Source: Sinomonas mesophila
Lineage (GTDB): Bacteria > Actinomycetota > Actinomycetes > Actinomycetales > Micrococcaceae
Assembly (NCBI RefSeq): GCF_001999765.1
Contig: NZ_KV908322.1
Coordinates: 248,001 to 312,000, forward strand
Length of the DNA stretch: 64,000 nucleotides
Direction: 5' to 3'
Translations under genes and position numbers: made by a program
The notes under the pieces: generated by a model
Database searches by the model: none
The model's input: only the letters and a program-made list of their open reading frames with translations
Told to the model about the DNA's origin: nothing
Shown: positions 54,524 to 63,587 of the stretch, in pieces
Numbering within the stretch: position 1 is the stretch's first letter
How the letters are laid out: the number at the start of each line of letters is the position of its first letter

Positions 54524-55408
54524 CTACAGGAGATACGGCTCGCCGGTGTTGCTCGCCGACTCGTCAAGGTCATACTTCTTGAGCGTCTCGGCGATGAAGC
54601 CCTCCTCGCGGAGCTTCTTGATCTGGTCATTCAGGGCCTGGGTGAGCCCAGGGTTGCCCTTTGCCGTGGGCCAGTTCAGCTGGCCGGGCCGGGACGTGAC
54701 CGCGATGCGGGAGTCGGGCTTCAGCGGCACGATCTTGGCGCCGTCTACCGGAGCGGACTCGAACCGGTGGGTGGTGGCCGCGACACTGTCGATGACGGCA
54801 TCGAGGCGTCCGCTGGCGAGGTCCTGGAAGACGGCTTCGGGGTCCTGGTAGACGGAGAAGCTGTCGCCGAAGATCTTCTGCAGATCGTCGTTCCAGAGAT
54901 TGCCGACGACGGATCCGATCTTCTTGCCGTCGAGTTCGCTGATCGCCTGGTAACCGGCAATGGAGACGAGAGCGCCCTGGTCGAGGTAGACGGGGTCGCT
55001 GAGGGCGACGAGCTGGGAACGGGCCTGGGTGCGGTACCAGTCACCGGCCGCGAGATCAGATCTTCCCGTCTGCACCGAGGGGATGGCGGCGGCGGCGCCA
55101 CCGGCGGAGTCGACAACGAGCGTCAGGCACTCTCGCTTTGCGATCTCGGTGAGAAGTTCGCCTTCTATCCCGCCGAGGCCGCTGTCCTTGAGCATGGTGT
55201 GCGGAGGGAATTCGTAGGTGGAGACAGTCAGTTGACCCTCGTTGACGGTGCTGAACTCGTGCTCGGGAGTGCAGCTCGCCGTTCCGGAGCTCTCGGCCGA
55301 GCCGCCGCACGCCGACACCGACAGGGCCAGGGTCAAGGCGGCCCCTGCGGCGACGCTGCGGGCCAGATACTTACGGGGGACGTGGGTACTGCGAACGGAA
55401 TTGTTCAT
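54524..55408 (-). CDS. Family 3 solute-binding lipoprotein (second copy, orphan)
   Basis: This 294-residue lipoprotein has a signal peptide ending SVSAC (Cys32) and a type 2 binding-protein fold, with LTVSTYEFPPHTMLKDSGLGGIEGELLTEIA and GKKIGSVVGNLWNDDLQKIF. It is clearly related to the protein at 38798-39664, with no permease or ATPase genes beside it, so it probably docks to the importer at 36.6-38.7 kb. ATG 55408 follows GAGGAAAA; leader about 141 bases. Its promoter has the same box spacing as the proC and GMC promoters. Confidence 0.9.
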   Translation of the reverse strand: MNNSVRSTHVPRKYLARSVAAGAALTLALSVSACGGSAESSGTASCTPEHEFSTVNEGQLTVSTYEFPPHTMLKDSGLGGIEGELLTEIAKRECLTLVVDSAGGAAAAIPSVQTGRSDLAAGDWYRTQARSQLVALSDPVYLDQGALVSIAGYQAISELDGKKIGSVVGNLWNDDLQKIFGDSFSVYQDPEAVFQDLASGRLDAVIDSVAATTHRFESAPVDGAKIVPLKPDSRIAVTSRPGQLNWPTAKGNPGLTQALNDQIKKLREEGFIAETLKKYDLDESASNTGEPYLL

Positions 55409-55555
55409 GGTTTTCCTCGGTTCGAAGGATGCGAGGCAACGCCGCCTTGCACCCATAGCGTCTGGAGTTCTGTTGGAGCCGCCCTTCCCAGGCGGCCCGT
55501 GCGGGGAAGGAGCTCGAGTCGCGTTCTCTCGAACCCGAGCGTCGAGGTGTGTTCG

Positions 55556-55631
55556 ATCGTAGGGTTGCGCTCCAGTGGAGCGCTTCGACGGACTGAAGGA
55601 ACCACCCCGTGCTCCTTCGACAAAAATCGAA
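55556..55631 (-). promoter_or_regulatory. PucR-type promoter C: TTCGACAAAAATCGAA box and TACGAT -10
   Basis: The dyad TTCGACAAAAATCGAA (55616-55631) is centred at 55623.5. On the minus strand TACGAT at 55561-55556 is 62.5 bases away, in context CCCTACGATCGAAC. The -35 position (AGCGCT) is non-consensus. It reads toward the orphan binding protein. Confidence 0.75.
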
Positions 55632-56276
55632 AGGCAACATCCCGCTCCGCTCGGCCAGGAGCCCTCTTGAGCAGTTTGCTCGGACCGCCGACCGAAGCAA
55701 TTAGGGCTTCAGAGAGCTAGCACCCGTTAATGCTGTCTCTGGCCCATGTCGTCTCTGCTAGTAAGACAAGCGAGCCCTCAGCGGGGAAGCACTATGTGAA
55801 GCAATAGCTTGACATAATATCCGCTCTCGACGGCAGCAGCGTCGGCCGTGGGGTGGGTACCGTTACAGGAAGTGGCGGTACCGAGCTTCCATCCAGTTGT
55901 GGCGGGGAGAGGACCGGCTTGCCGTTGCAGCGGGTTTGGCCGGCGTGCTTTGTCTGATCTCGGGACGTAAAGAACATGTGGTGGTCGCAGCGAGTGGAGC
56001 CTGTTTGTGCTGATTTAGCAGGCAGGAATTTGCCTCAGAAACGAATGCCAAACATACTCCTCGCATTGACCCCCGGGTCCACAATCCTAAATGATGAGAT
56101 GGCGGGAGCCTCGTAAAGCAGCAACCCGGCATCGAAGGGCTGGTTCGGATCATCGGCCAGCGCTCCGATTCCCGCGGCGAGCACGTCGTCTACGGTTTGA
56201 TCGTCGAAGGCAGGATGGTCGTCGCCCGCGGCCGCATCGACGCGTCGTTCAGCGGCGCGGTCGAGGTCCGGCGACG
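55632..56276. other. Gene-free stretch upstream of accessory region
   Basis: About 645 bases lack any frame with convincing protein composition or start signals. A+T content rises here relative to the island. TTGACATAATAT at 55809 looks promoter-like but leads to no gene. This is probably the far edge of the catabolic island. Confidence 0.5.
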
Positions 56277-56460
56277 ACCATGGACCCCGGCTTCTGTGCT
56301 ACCGGTACAGCGATCGGGCGTCCGCCCGAATGCCGTCCGGAACGCGCTGACGAAGGCGCTGGGAGAGGAGAAGCCGCAGGTCGCGGCGGCCTGCGTGACG
56401 GCCCGCCCCCTCGGCGAGCGTGAGGACTCTGCAGGCAACTGGAGTGCAGCGGACAAGGCG
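56277..56460 (-). pseudogene. Remnant of an AraC-family DNA-binding domain
   Basis: Reading the minus strand, GRAVTQAAATCGFSSPSAFV and SAFRTAFGRTPDRC match the second helix-turn-helix and C-terminal signature of AraC/XylS regulators. The preceding helix (CRVLTLAEG) is in another frame, so at least one frameshift exists, and the N-terminal sensor is missing. No start codon or ribosome-binding site is present. It is a decayed fragment. Confidence 0.6.
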
Positions 56461-56523
56461 GCTGGAGGATGGCGGCGTGAGCGCCACGCGGCCACTATTC
56501 TCGAGGGCGCACAGCCGCACAGG

Positions 56524-57429
56524 ATGGTTTCTGGCATCTTCCTTATGGAAGGGCGTCGATCCTATCATGCGCTTGTGGATGAGGGGGGAGGCGGCCCTGC
56601 CGGAAGGCGAATCCTGGTCGCGGTGCTTTGGCCCATGCTGCTGGGTGCTGTCGGGGTCGGCGGCGTCTTGGCCGTCAATTCGGTGCTCGGCCCGGTCTAC
56701 GCTCCGTCGGCGACTCTCCCCGCTCGCAGTGCGGCGGCCTCCCAGCCCAGCCCGAAGGCCCTGACTAGTGCCCCCACACTGGATACGGGCTTGTTCGCCC
56801 GGAGCTCCGCGGCCACCAAGCGTGCGGCAGCGTCGACCCCTGCCTCTGTCCCGACCCCACCTCCGGCTCCGTCTCTGGCCGCCCCGGCACCTGCGCCTCA
56901 AACACCTCGAACGACCGCAATACAGCCGACCGTCCCCAGGTCCCCTCGACAGGCACTGGAGTGCCCGTCGGGTGCCGTGACGGTCACTCTGGACAATATG
57001 AGTGCCACAGACATTGGAGTCTGGTTCGGTGCCTTCGACGTCGAAGTGCGAGGGCGGGCCGTGAACAATATGAACGCTCCGGTGAGCGTCTGGCTTACCG
57101 GGCCCTGGATAAGGGGCCTCAACACCTCTGGTGAAGATGTCTACAGCCTCAGCAACTCTGAATTTCTGACACCACCGCCACCCTTGGGAACGCCGGCACC
57201 AAGCCAGTACACCCTGCAACCCGGTGCAAGTCTGGAGTTCGTGGCGAACACCGAAGATCTGAACGAGTCCCTCATGCGGCAAGTGGCCTCTTGGTACATG
57301 GAGCCACCGAAGTACTCCTTCGACTTCGACATCGATCTCCAAGTGAGGGGATGCGACACAGTCCTCGAGATCCCACCGGGCCGGGGTGCGATCGCCAATA
57401 CATTCGTTCCCCACCCCGGAGCGCCATAG
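56524..57429 (+). CDS. Membrane-anchored protein with extracellular domain, unknown function
   Basis: This 301-residue protein has one transmembrane helix (ILVAVLWPMLLGAVGVGGVLAV, about residues 29-50), a Pro/Ala/Thr-rich linker (about 55-135) and a C-terminal beta-rich domain with two cysteines (LECPSGAVTV; RGCDTVLEI) that likely form a disulfide outside the cell. I do not recognise the domain. The start is uncertain: ATG 56524 has AGG nearby and ATG 56545 is possible. TATTCT at 56492 could be its -10. Confidence 0.6.
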   Translation: MVSGIFLMEGRRSYHALVDEGGGGPAGRRILVAVLWPMLLGAVGVGGVLAVNSVLGPVYAPSATLPARSAAASQPSPKALTSAPTLDTGLFARSSAATKRAAASTPASVPTPPPAPSLAAPAPAPQTPRTTAIQPTVPRSPRQALECPSGAVTVTLDNMSATDIGVWFGAFDVEVRGRAVNNMNAPVSVWLTGPWIRGLNTSGEDVYSLSNSEFLTPPPPLGTPAPSQYTLQPGASLEFVANTEDLNESLMRQVASWYMEPPKYSFDFDIDLQVRGCDTVLEIPPGRGAIANTFVPHPGAP

Positions 57430-57850
57430 TCCGTGCTGCCTCCGCTGTCACCTGAACTCGGAGCCCCCTACCTCCCTCCGAATAGACTCCGCTGCCTTCG
57501 GAGCCCTCAGCCGGTTCTTCTCCACTTGCCACAGCCACTCGACCACAACCCTTCCCCATCCTGACCAACACGATGGGGCCCTCGTACGACGATGGCGCGC
57601 AAGATGGCGCAACCATTAGGAACTGCGTCCCGGCGTTACCGATCCAACATGACCGAACCCTGAATCGCTCGGTAGGCGTCAGGGCGTTGTGTCAGACCGC
57701 CAACATGGAGCAGCCGTCGGCCGAGTGGGGTTGGGAGCGATCGGGCCCGGCATGGGGTGCCCGGCCTTTCGTACCGGGCGGGGCCAGGACCACCTTGGTC
57801 TGGGCTCTGTGAGGTCGGACCGGATCCTGCTGCTGCGAACCATGAGCAGG
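57430..57850. other. Intergenic stretch without a gene
   Basis: About 420 bases between converging genes hold short open frames of no recognisable composition and a few weak GC-rich inverted repeats (GGGTGCCCGGC region near 57755). I see no supported gene. Confidence 0.5.
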
Positions 57851-58834
57851 CTAAAAGTTGGTATTGCGACGCTGCCACGACCCACTACCTGGACTTTCGA
57901 GGTTGCCGGTGTCCAAGTTGAAGGTCCATGTGTGATGTGAGGATTGTATGCCTTTCGCAGGACCTTTCACTTTCGCGTACGAATCTTTCAGGTCGATATG
58001 AATGCAAAGATGAGAGTAACCCCTCTCCTTTAGCTTGTTCACCAGCGCCGGGGCATCCTTTTGTGTGAAGTCCTTCAGGAGTTCGTTCCATTTTGGCTTG
58101 AAAGCAGTGATAAGTGCGGCCTCTGCTGCATCAACTGTCGCCTTCGAGACGGGGCCATCTGCCAGGACGTCCGCCCAGTTTTTCGCCATCGATCGGATCG
58201 TTGGTGAAAAATCTGTCCCGCGTTGAATCGTCTTGAAGTGTGCATTTATAGATGTTAGCTGCTGATCTATGGTGATGAACGCTACCGCGCGATTGTCAAC
58301 CAGATCTTGAGTATCGCTAAATATCTTGTCCACGGTCTTGTGACCCTGAGTCAGGCGATCTATCGCTTTGCTGCTGCCATCCGTCCCATACGATTGGCCA
58401 ATGTAGGCAACCTCGAAATAGAAAAGCCCTTCAAGAGCGTCCACTTGCCAAGTCTCAGCCTTGATAACTGCTTTCGCTACCTCAGCGACTGTGACCCTTC
58501 GCGGCTGACCACCGCCCGAATCGGGAACGAGGACGAGCGATTTTGTGGGATCGAACGACAATGTGGACTCGGGGAATGCAGTCTTGGGCACCCTGAGGGT
58601 TTGGGGCATTGTGCTGTCCGTGGTTCCATAGGTGAAGTCCAGTTTCCACCCCAACCAATCGGGGGAAGTGCTGAGAGCGGTCGGCACCAACTTCGGGCCG
58701 ACCACGACAAAGTAGATGTGATGCTGCTGCACACGCGATAGCTCTGCCAAGTCTTCCCGAAAGCGTTCAGGGGCCGACCACGTCATGCTGGAACTGTTTT
58801 CAATGCCCAAGGTAACTTTAGGTTCGTCTGCCAT
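57851..58834 (-). CDS. Orphan protein with a YIG-type motif, possible nuclease-like
   Basis: This 327-residue cytoplasmic protein has central sequence GLFYFEVAYIGQSYGTDG followed by AIDRLTQGHKTVDKIF (about residues 135-178). An aromatic-rich strand, YIG, and a later R...GH.T..I helix recall GIY-YIG nucleases or related folds, but the full GIY half and catalytic Glu are not certain. Lower G+C and isolation suggest transfer. It lacks signal or membrane segments. Function unknown. Confidence 0.65.
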   Translation of the reverse strand: MADEPKVTLGIENSSSMTWSAPERFREDLAELSRVQQHHIYFVVVGPKLVPTALSTSPDWLGWKLDFTYGTTDSTMPQTLRVPKTAFPESTLSFDPTKSLVLVPDSGGGQPRRVTVAEVAKAVIKAETWQVDALEGLFYFEVAYIGQSYGTDGSSKAIDRLTQGHKTVDKIFSDTQDLVDNRAVAFITIDQQLTSINAHFKTIQRGTDFSPTIRSMAKNWADVLADGPVSKATVDAAEAALITAFKPKWNELLKDFTQKDAPALVNKLKERGYSHLCIHIDLKDSYAKVKGPAKGIQSSHHTWTFNLDTGNLESPGSGSWQRRNTNF

Positions 58835-59163
58835 AGTGTCTCCTGCTCTCCAACTGACAGCAGTTTAGGCAACATCCTGCCGGCTCGTCCTGGACCAGGC
58901 TCTCCGTCGCCAACGCATAAGTGATGATCACCCATCCGAACACCACGAGCCCCGCAGGCGAAACCAGCTGGCCGCGGACCAAAAGACCGCCCCGCTCAGC
59001 CCCCCGACAGCGAACAGCGCGCCGCCGACCGCGCAACGAAAACCGACAGCAGCCTGATTTCAGACTTGCGCAGCAGAAAACCCCGGTGAACCGCACCAAC
59101 CCGAGGAAGCGCTCCCCTCGCACGACTTCGGCTTGCGGCAGGCAAGTGGCGTCGCGCAGGAGC
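58835..59163. other. Intergenic stretch without a gene
   Basis: About 330 bases between two minus-strand genes contain an open frame rich in Arg and Cys, but it has the signature of an antisense shadow and no ribosome-binding site. No gene is supported. Confidence 0.5.
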
Positions 59164-60423
59164 TCAATCAGCAGGAAGACCGAAGTCCGGCGAGGAGGCG
59201 ACGCGGCTGGCTCTGAATACTTGGGCAAGCGTCGAAAGCGCTTCGAAGACGCCAAGGGTCTCGCTGAGGAACTCGAGATACGTCATCCCGGAGGGATCAT
59301 CGTCACTGACCACACGGCCTGTCTGGAGGTCGTGGTGCGCTGTCGCGTGGCCGATCGTATTGCGGCGGCGGTTATTGAGGAGATCCGCGAATGACTCCCA
59401 GCCCGGAACCTGAGTCACATACGCGACCTTGTAGGCATTCGGCAGCTTGTCGAACTTCTCGAGGCTCTTGGGGCGCTTGTTCGCGGGCACGCTCTCGGGA
59501 TGGACCTCTCCGAAGTCATCGGGGCTACCGCGCTTCACGGTGTTCTGAGCCGCAACGAGCGGCCAGAGGCACTTGCAGGCGAGCTCGAATCCATGTTGGT
59601 ACAGGTCCCTCACTGTCGAGAACTCGTCGCGGTAGAGCACCAATTTGTTGAAGGCGACCTTCTCTTCCGGCCCGACGAACCTGCCGAGGAGCCCCATCTC
59701 CCAGGACTCGTGTTGCTCGACGAAACGGTTGAGCTCAGTGAAAAGGTCTCGTTCCAGCACGGCCGCCGCTTGACCCCGACGCCGAAAGGCCAAGAGGTGG
59801 TCTCTGTGCCGGTTCATCGCTGCGGTGTGCTTCCGCGAGAACCGGCCGATCACTCTCTCGCTGGTGGTCCCAGTGCTCCCCGTGATCATCTCCGTGGCTG
59901 TTCCCAGGGCTTGGTAAGCGACAGTCGTTCGCTCATGGCTCGTGCTCGGGTCCCAGTCAAGCCCGAATCGCTGCTTCGCGATGCGAGAAAACATCTGGGT
60001 GTTGCCTTGGAGGTAGTACTGAAACAACACGCGGACGTGTGGCCACATGGCCCGGCTTGCCTCAAGCGCAGTATGCCGTTCGGACTCGAACTCGATGAAG
60101 ACGTCTTCGCCGAGGATCTGAAAGAGCGTCATATTTGGGAAGGCCCCGGTCGGAGCGAAGGAGTCAGCTTCGTAGAGCGACGGCACGAACGGGTTGATGG
60201 TCAAGACGAGCGCGCCGGGAAGCTCTGAGGAGGGGTTCAACACGTCGCATTCAATGTCGATCCGGTGGTTTTCAAGTTCGGTGCCCGACATGGAGCCTCG
60301 GATCGGCAGACGGCAATGCGGACAAGGGAGATAGAAGCGCGTACCTCTGGTCGGTTCCACACCCAGCCGTGCGACGAACACTTCTCCACATCCGTGGCAC
60401 TTGAGGTGGTAGCGGGAGATCAC
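59164..60423 (-). CDS. Zinc-ribbon protein with HEPN-like Rx4H motif, unknown function
   Basis: This 419-residue protein opens with a zinc ribbon (CHGCGEVF at residues 9-16 and CPHCRLPI at 34-41), then a long all-helical body. Near residue 348-362 the sequence LNNRRRNTIGHATAHHD contains R-x4-H (RNTIGH), the catalytic motif of HEPN ribonucleases found in toxins and abortive-infection proteins. The family is not otherwise recognised. It may be a defence protein or a nucleic-acid-binding orphan. Confidence 0.7.
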   Translation of the reverse strand: MISRYHLKCHGCGEVFVARLGVEPTRGTRFYLPCPHCRLPIRGSMSGTELENHRIDIECDVLNPSSELPGALVLTINPFVPSLYEADSFAPTGAFPNMTLFQILGEDVFIEFESERHTALEASRAMWPHVRVLFQYYLQGNTQMFSRIAKQRFGLDWDPSTSHERTTVAYQALGTATEMITGSTGTTSERVIGRFSRKHTAAMNRHRDHLLAFRRRGQAAAVLERDLFTELNRFVEQHESWEMGLLGRFVGPEEKVAFNKLVLYRDEFSTVRDLYQHGFELACKCLWPLVAAQNTVKRGSPDDFGEVHPESVPANKRPKSLEKFDKLPNAYKVAYVTQVPGWESFADLLNNRRRNTIGHATAHHDLQTGRVVSDDDPSGMTYLEFLSETLGVFEALSTLAQVFRASRVASSPDFGLPAD

Positions 60424-60509
60424 GGTGCCAGATTAATCCATGCGAGGGTCCTTCGCCGCGCAGGCCGCCTTGCCGAATCAACACCACCGGTTTAGGGACA
60501 CAATCGGCT

Positions 60510-60728
60510 TCAGCCCTTGGCACCCAGGAAGCTGTCGACGACCCGCCGGTCGTCAGCCAGGGCGAGCAGGTTGGCCCGGTCGCTGGTCACCTGGAAAATC
60601 GTCCGCTGGTTCAGGGTCTTCTGCGGTTCTCCGCTCGTCCGGGAAGATTGCTGGGAGGGACCGATGGAGGCCTGGTTCGCCGGGCTCAGAGTCACATGGG
60701 CGGGCAGTTGCTGAAGGCGCACCGCCAT
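60510..60728 (-). CDS. Short hypothetical protein or gene fragment
   Basis: A 72-residue frame (MAVRLQQLPAHVTL..., ending TSDRANLLALADDRRVVDSF) has protein-like composition and could be the remnant of a larger gene. No family is recognised and no good ribosome-binding site is seen. Low confidence. Confidence 0.3.
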   Translation of the reverse strand: MAVRLQQLPAHVTLSPANQASIGPSQQSSRTSGEPQKTLNQRTIFQVTSDRANLLALADDRRVVDSFLGAKG

Positions 60729-60805
60729 GAACAGATCGCATCCTTGGGCAGTCGCTCGAATTGAGGACGCCAGCTTGGGATCGAAGGATCACGGGAAGTG
60801 GGAAG

Positions 60806-61534
60806 ATGGCCGCTGTGGCGATCACCCTCACAGCGAGCCTTGCGCCGGGGGCAGAAGTCCGCGCCGTGAAAGTGCTGCGGCACTGCTTTGCGCATATTGG
60901 CGGGACACGCAGCGGATTCACGGGAGGATGCTGGGATGCGTTCGACCCGAGTGGGATGCGTACTGCCTCGACCAACACCTTCACTTCTGATGATCTGATT
61001 GCCTGCTCCCTGTTGTCTTCGCCTATTGGCGGGGGAGCGGCCGTCAGCCTTCTCCAGGGCCGGCGTCGCGAGTTCGAGGTGCTCTTGGAGCAGATCGGCC
61101 CGGATCGCGACTTCATCACCCTCGATACGACTGAAGGGTCTGAGTTTGCGCCGGTCAGGGCGCTGTACACGGCACTGTGTTCGTTGCCTAGGATCGGTCA
61201 GACGCATGCGACCAAACTTCTGGCTCGCAAGCGACCTCGCCTGGTGCCCATCATCGACCAGGTGATCCTCGAGGCAGTCTTCAACGGAGCGCCCCGGCAG
61301 TGGCAGCTCCTTCACGAGGAGTTCCGCGCCGAAGACAATGCGCTGTGGAATCGACTCATCCGCCTGCGCGAGGCCGCCGGGCTCGGGGTTGAGGTGCCCA
61401 TCATGCGCGTGTTCGATGTCCTCGCGTGGATGGACGGAAGTGGAAACTCCGAGCGAGCCCTCGGGAACGGTGCAATCGTCGACACCTTGGACCCAACGGT
61501 GCAGCTCAGGGATATGGGCAATCGCGGCGGCTGA
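60806..61534 (+). CDS. DUF6308-family-like protein
   Basis: This 242-residue protein has FTGGCWDAFDP, FTSDDLIACSLLSSPIGGGAAVSLL and SLPRIGQTHATKLLARKRPRLVPIIDQVI (about residues 122-150). The last segment resembles a helix-hairpin-helix with a KLLARKRP element, as I recall for actinobacterial DUF6308 proteins. These have no known function; a nucleic-acid role is possible. ATG 60806 has GGGAAG close by; ATG 60761 is in frame. Confidence 0.65.
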   Translation: MAAVAITLTASLAPGAEVRAVKVLRHCFAHIGGTRSGFTGGCWDAFDPSGMRTASTNTFTSDDLIACSLLSSPIGGGAAVSLLQGRRREFEVLLEQIGPDRDFITLDTTEGSEFAPVRALYTALCSLPRIGQTHATKLLARKRPRLVPIIDQVILEAVFNGAPRQWQLLHEEFRAEDNALWNRLIRLREAAGLGVEVPIMRVFDVLAWMDGSGNSERALGNGAIVDTLDPTVQLRDMGNRGG

Positions 61535-62130
61535 GCCGGTCGTTGAAGTCCGAGTCGGCGCTGTCAAAGTGCAGGCAGGCCCAGACGACGTCGGAGATCA
61601 GCGGCAAGCGCCCCGTTCTCCTGGCAGCCGGCCCCGAGGCGTCATCAGTTCCTGCGCTGGGCCGTGTCCGGCTCGAGGGTTGGGGACTCTCATTGCACCT
61701 CAGGCTGCCGAGTGGCGAGCATCAGGAATGGCGGGTTTCCTGCCTTGAGGATCAGAGCCTGGGAGGTGGGTCCCTCGGTGTTGCTGCGTGCCTCGTACCA
61801 GAGGCCGTCATGCTTCCGCCACGCGATCCCGGCCGCTGGCCCGACGCCTCCGCAATGTAGACCTTGGGAATCTTGAAAGGGGACCCACACGCGCAACTCG
61901 GCCGTCCGGCTAGGAACTGGCTGTGTCGGCTTCCGCCCACGGCGACTTGTCGATTTCACCCTGCCAACGGATTCGGACGGAGCCTCTGCATGAGGCTGTC
62001 CCCGCGCTACACATGGGAGTGGGACGAGCTGCTTGTAGTCAAAGCTGCATAACAGCCATCACCGGCTTCATACGGCACTTCCAATCGGCTGTCGGCTGGC
62101 CTATTCCGATTCTGGGCTATCGCCGCCTGT
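61535..62130. other. Gene-free stretch
   Basis: About 600 bases hold several short overlapping frames on both strands. One on the minus strand (61959-61690) reads partly protein-like (GIAWRKHDGLWYEARS) and might be a relic, but no start signal or family supports it. Confidence 0.4.
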
Positions 62131-62158
62131 TTTAGAACGATGTCAAGAAGACTACGAT
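62130..62158 (+). promoter_or_regulatory. Candidate leaderless promoter
   Basis: TTTTAG (62130-62135), 17 bases, and TACGAT (62153-62158) end 6 bases before ATG 62165, which has no ribosome-binding site. Confidence 0.5.
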
Positions 62159-62164
62159 CCTGCC

Positions 62165-63358
62165 ATGGAAGGGCAGACGACTTCGCGAATTTTTAGGGTG
62201 GCGCTCTTGGCGGAGTCCGCTGCCGTGTTCCCGGTGGACGACGATTGGAAAATCCAAATGCCGGATGATTCCGGCCGGCGGGTCCATCTGACTGCGCTAA
62301 CAAGATACGTCGGGGATGAGACCCTCCACACAGCACGAGAACTGGTGTGTCACTTCGAGATTGAAGCTGATCACATAGACGAGGCCATCGCAATAGGAAC
62401 GGAAGCGTCCTCATGGCTTCTTCCAATCATGGCGTTTGCCGCCAACGCTGAAATCGGAGAACCTCGACCCCACGTCGCCTATGAGCTCGCCCGCTCTGAG
62501 ACAGGGCGGGAGTTTTTGCAGTTCTACCGGGTCTTCCGTGATGATGAAGCCCCGCAACGAAGCCGGTTCATTCACAAGGGCTCCACCGAAGCAGTTGTTG
62601 CGGCAATTAGTGGCAATGAAGAGGAACAACGGCTATGGCGGTGTCTTTCCCAATATGCCTTTGCCCTGGAAAATTGGACCTTCGGAAACGAGTTTCTGGC
62701 ACTGAATCACCTTTGGATTGGCGTTGAGAACCTGAGCAAGGCAACCCTGAGAAACAAGTGCCGCAACTCCGGGATCACCGAAGGACAGCTGGCCGAGTCA
62801 TATGGGCTGGATCCTGCGGACCGGAACTGGCGGCGTGACTTACTCACGGCAGTCCGACTGCACTTGATCTTCCAAAGCGACCAATCGACTCACCAGCGTG
62901 CACGGGCGGTCAGCGATGGATTCGAGCACGGGTTCAGACCCGCGAGCGAGTTGCAGAGCGCAGCTGCTGAAATTTGCCCCAGAGTGTTCGCATACCTGCG
63001 TCAGGCCGTGCTGGATGTGTTGGAACTAAAGCCTGAGATCGCTTCGGCGATTATGGCTAGGGACCCTCTGGACTGGCGCTCGGCCCATAAGTTCATTCGA
63101 GGGTGGTTGGTCGGCGATCCCGACGATGATCGTCTCGGCTCGCCGGAAGTACTGTATCCGCAGCTGAACTGGGGCACAGTACTCAAAGAGATGAAGATCC
63201 ACGAGGATGAATCGATCAGCTACACGTACGATGAAAATTTGACCCCGATGCTCGGCATTGGAATGGGGTTCAAGCTCCGCGGTCTTGGTGCGAGCTGGCG
63301 ACCCCTGAACCATGACAGACAAGGGCTCAACCAGCCAGGCCAGTCGGAGGGAGAATAA
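62165..63358 (+). CDS. Orphan cytoplasmic protein of unknown function
   Basis: This 397-residue protein has no signal peptide or membrane segment. A helical core runs from about residue 150 to 300, with WRCLSQYAFALENWTFGNEFLALNHLWIGVENL and RARAVSDGFEHGF (about residues 243-255). The SDGFEHGF stretch recurs, as I recall, in hypothetical proteins of mobile regions. The second half ends in a beta-rich domain. Transcription probably begins at the ATG. Lower G+C than the catabolic island. Confidence 0.65.
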   Translation: MEGQTTSRIFRVALLAESAAVFPVDDDWKIQMPDDSGRRVHLTALTRYVGDETLHTARELVCHFEIEADHIDEAIAIGTEASSWLLPIMAFAANAEIGEPRPHVAYELARSETGREFLQFYRVFRDDEAPQRSRFIHKGSTEAVVAAISGNEEEQRLWRCLSQYAFALENWTFGNEFLALNHLWIGVENLSKATLRNKCRNSGITEGQLAESYGLDPADRNWRRDLLTAVRLHLIFQSDQSTHQRARAVSDGFEHGFRPASELQSAAAEICPRVFAYLRQAVLDVLELKPEIASAIMARDPLDWRSAHKFIRGWLVGDPDDDRLGSPEVLYPQLNWGTVLKEMKIHEDESISYTYDENLTPMLGIGMGFKLRGLGASWRPLNHDRQGLNQPGQSEGE

Positions 63359-63587
63359 GAACCTGCCGCCCGCTGAAAACTCAAAGCCAGACAGGATGTT
63401 CCTTCGCCAATGAAAACCATGAGTGCCGTTCCTTGGCCTTGGGGGAGCACTATCCGAAAGACCCGCAAGTCTGCCTGATGTCGGATCTCCGCTCGAATCG
63501 ACGATCCTCGGTTCAAGGTTCGACAAAGTACCGTCTTCTGAACGAGTTCAATGGCGTGGGCCACGCCCAGTCTGCGAGAATCGCCGT

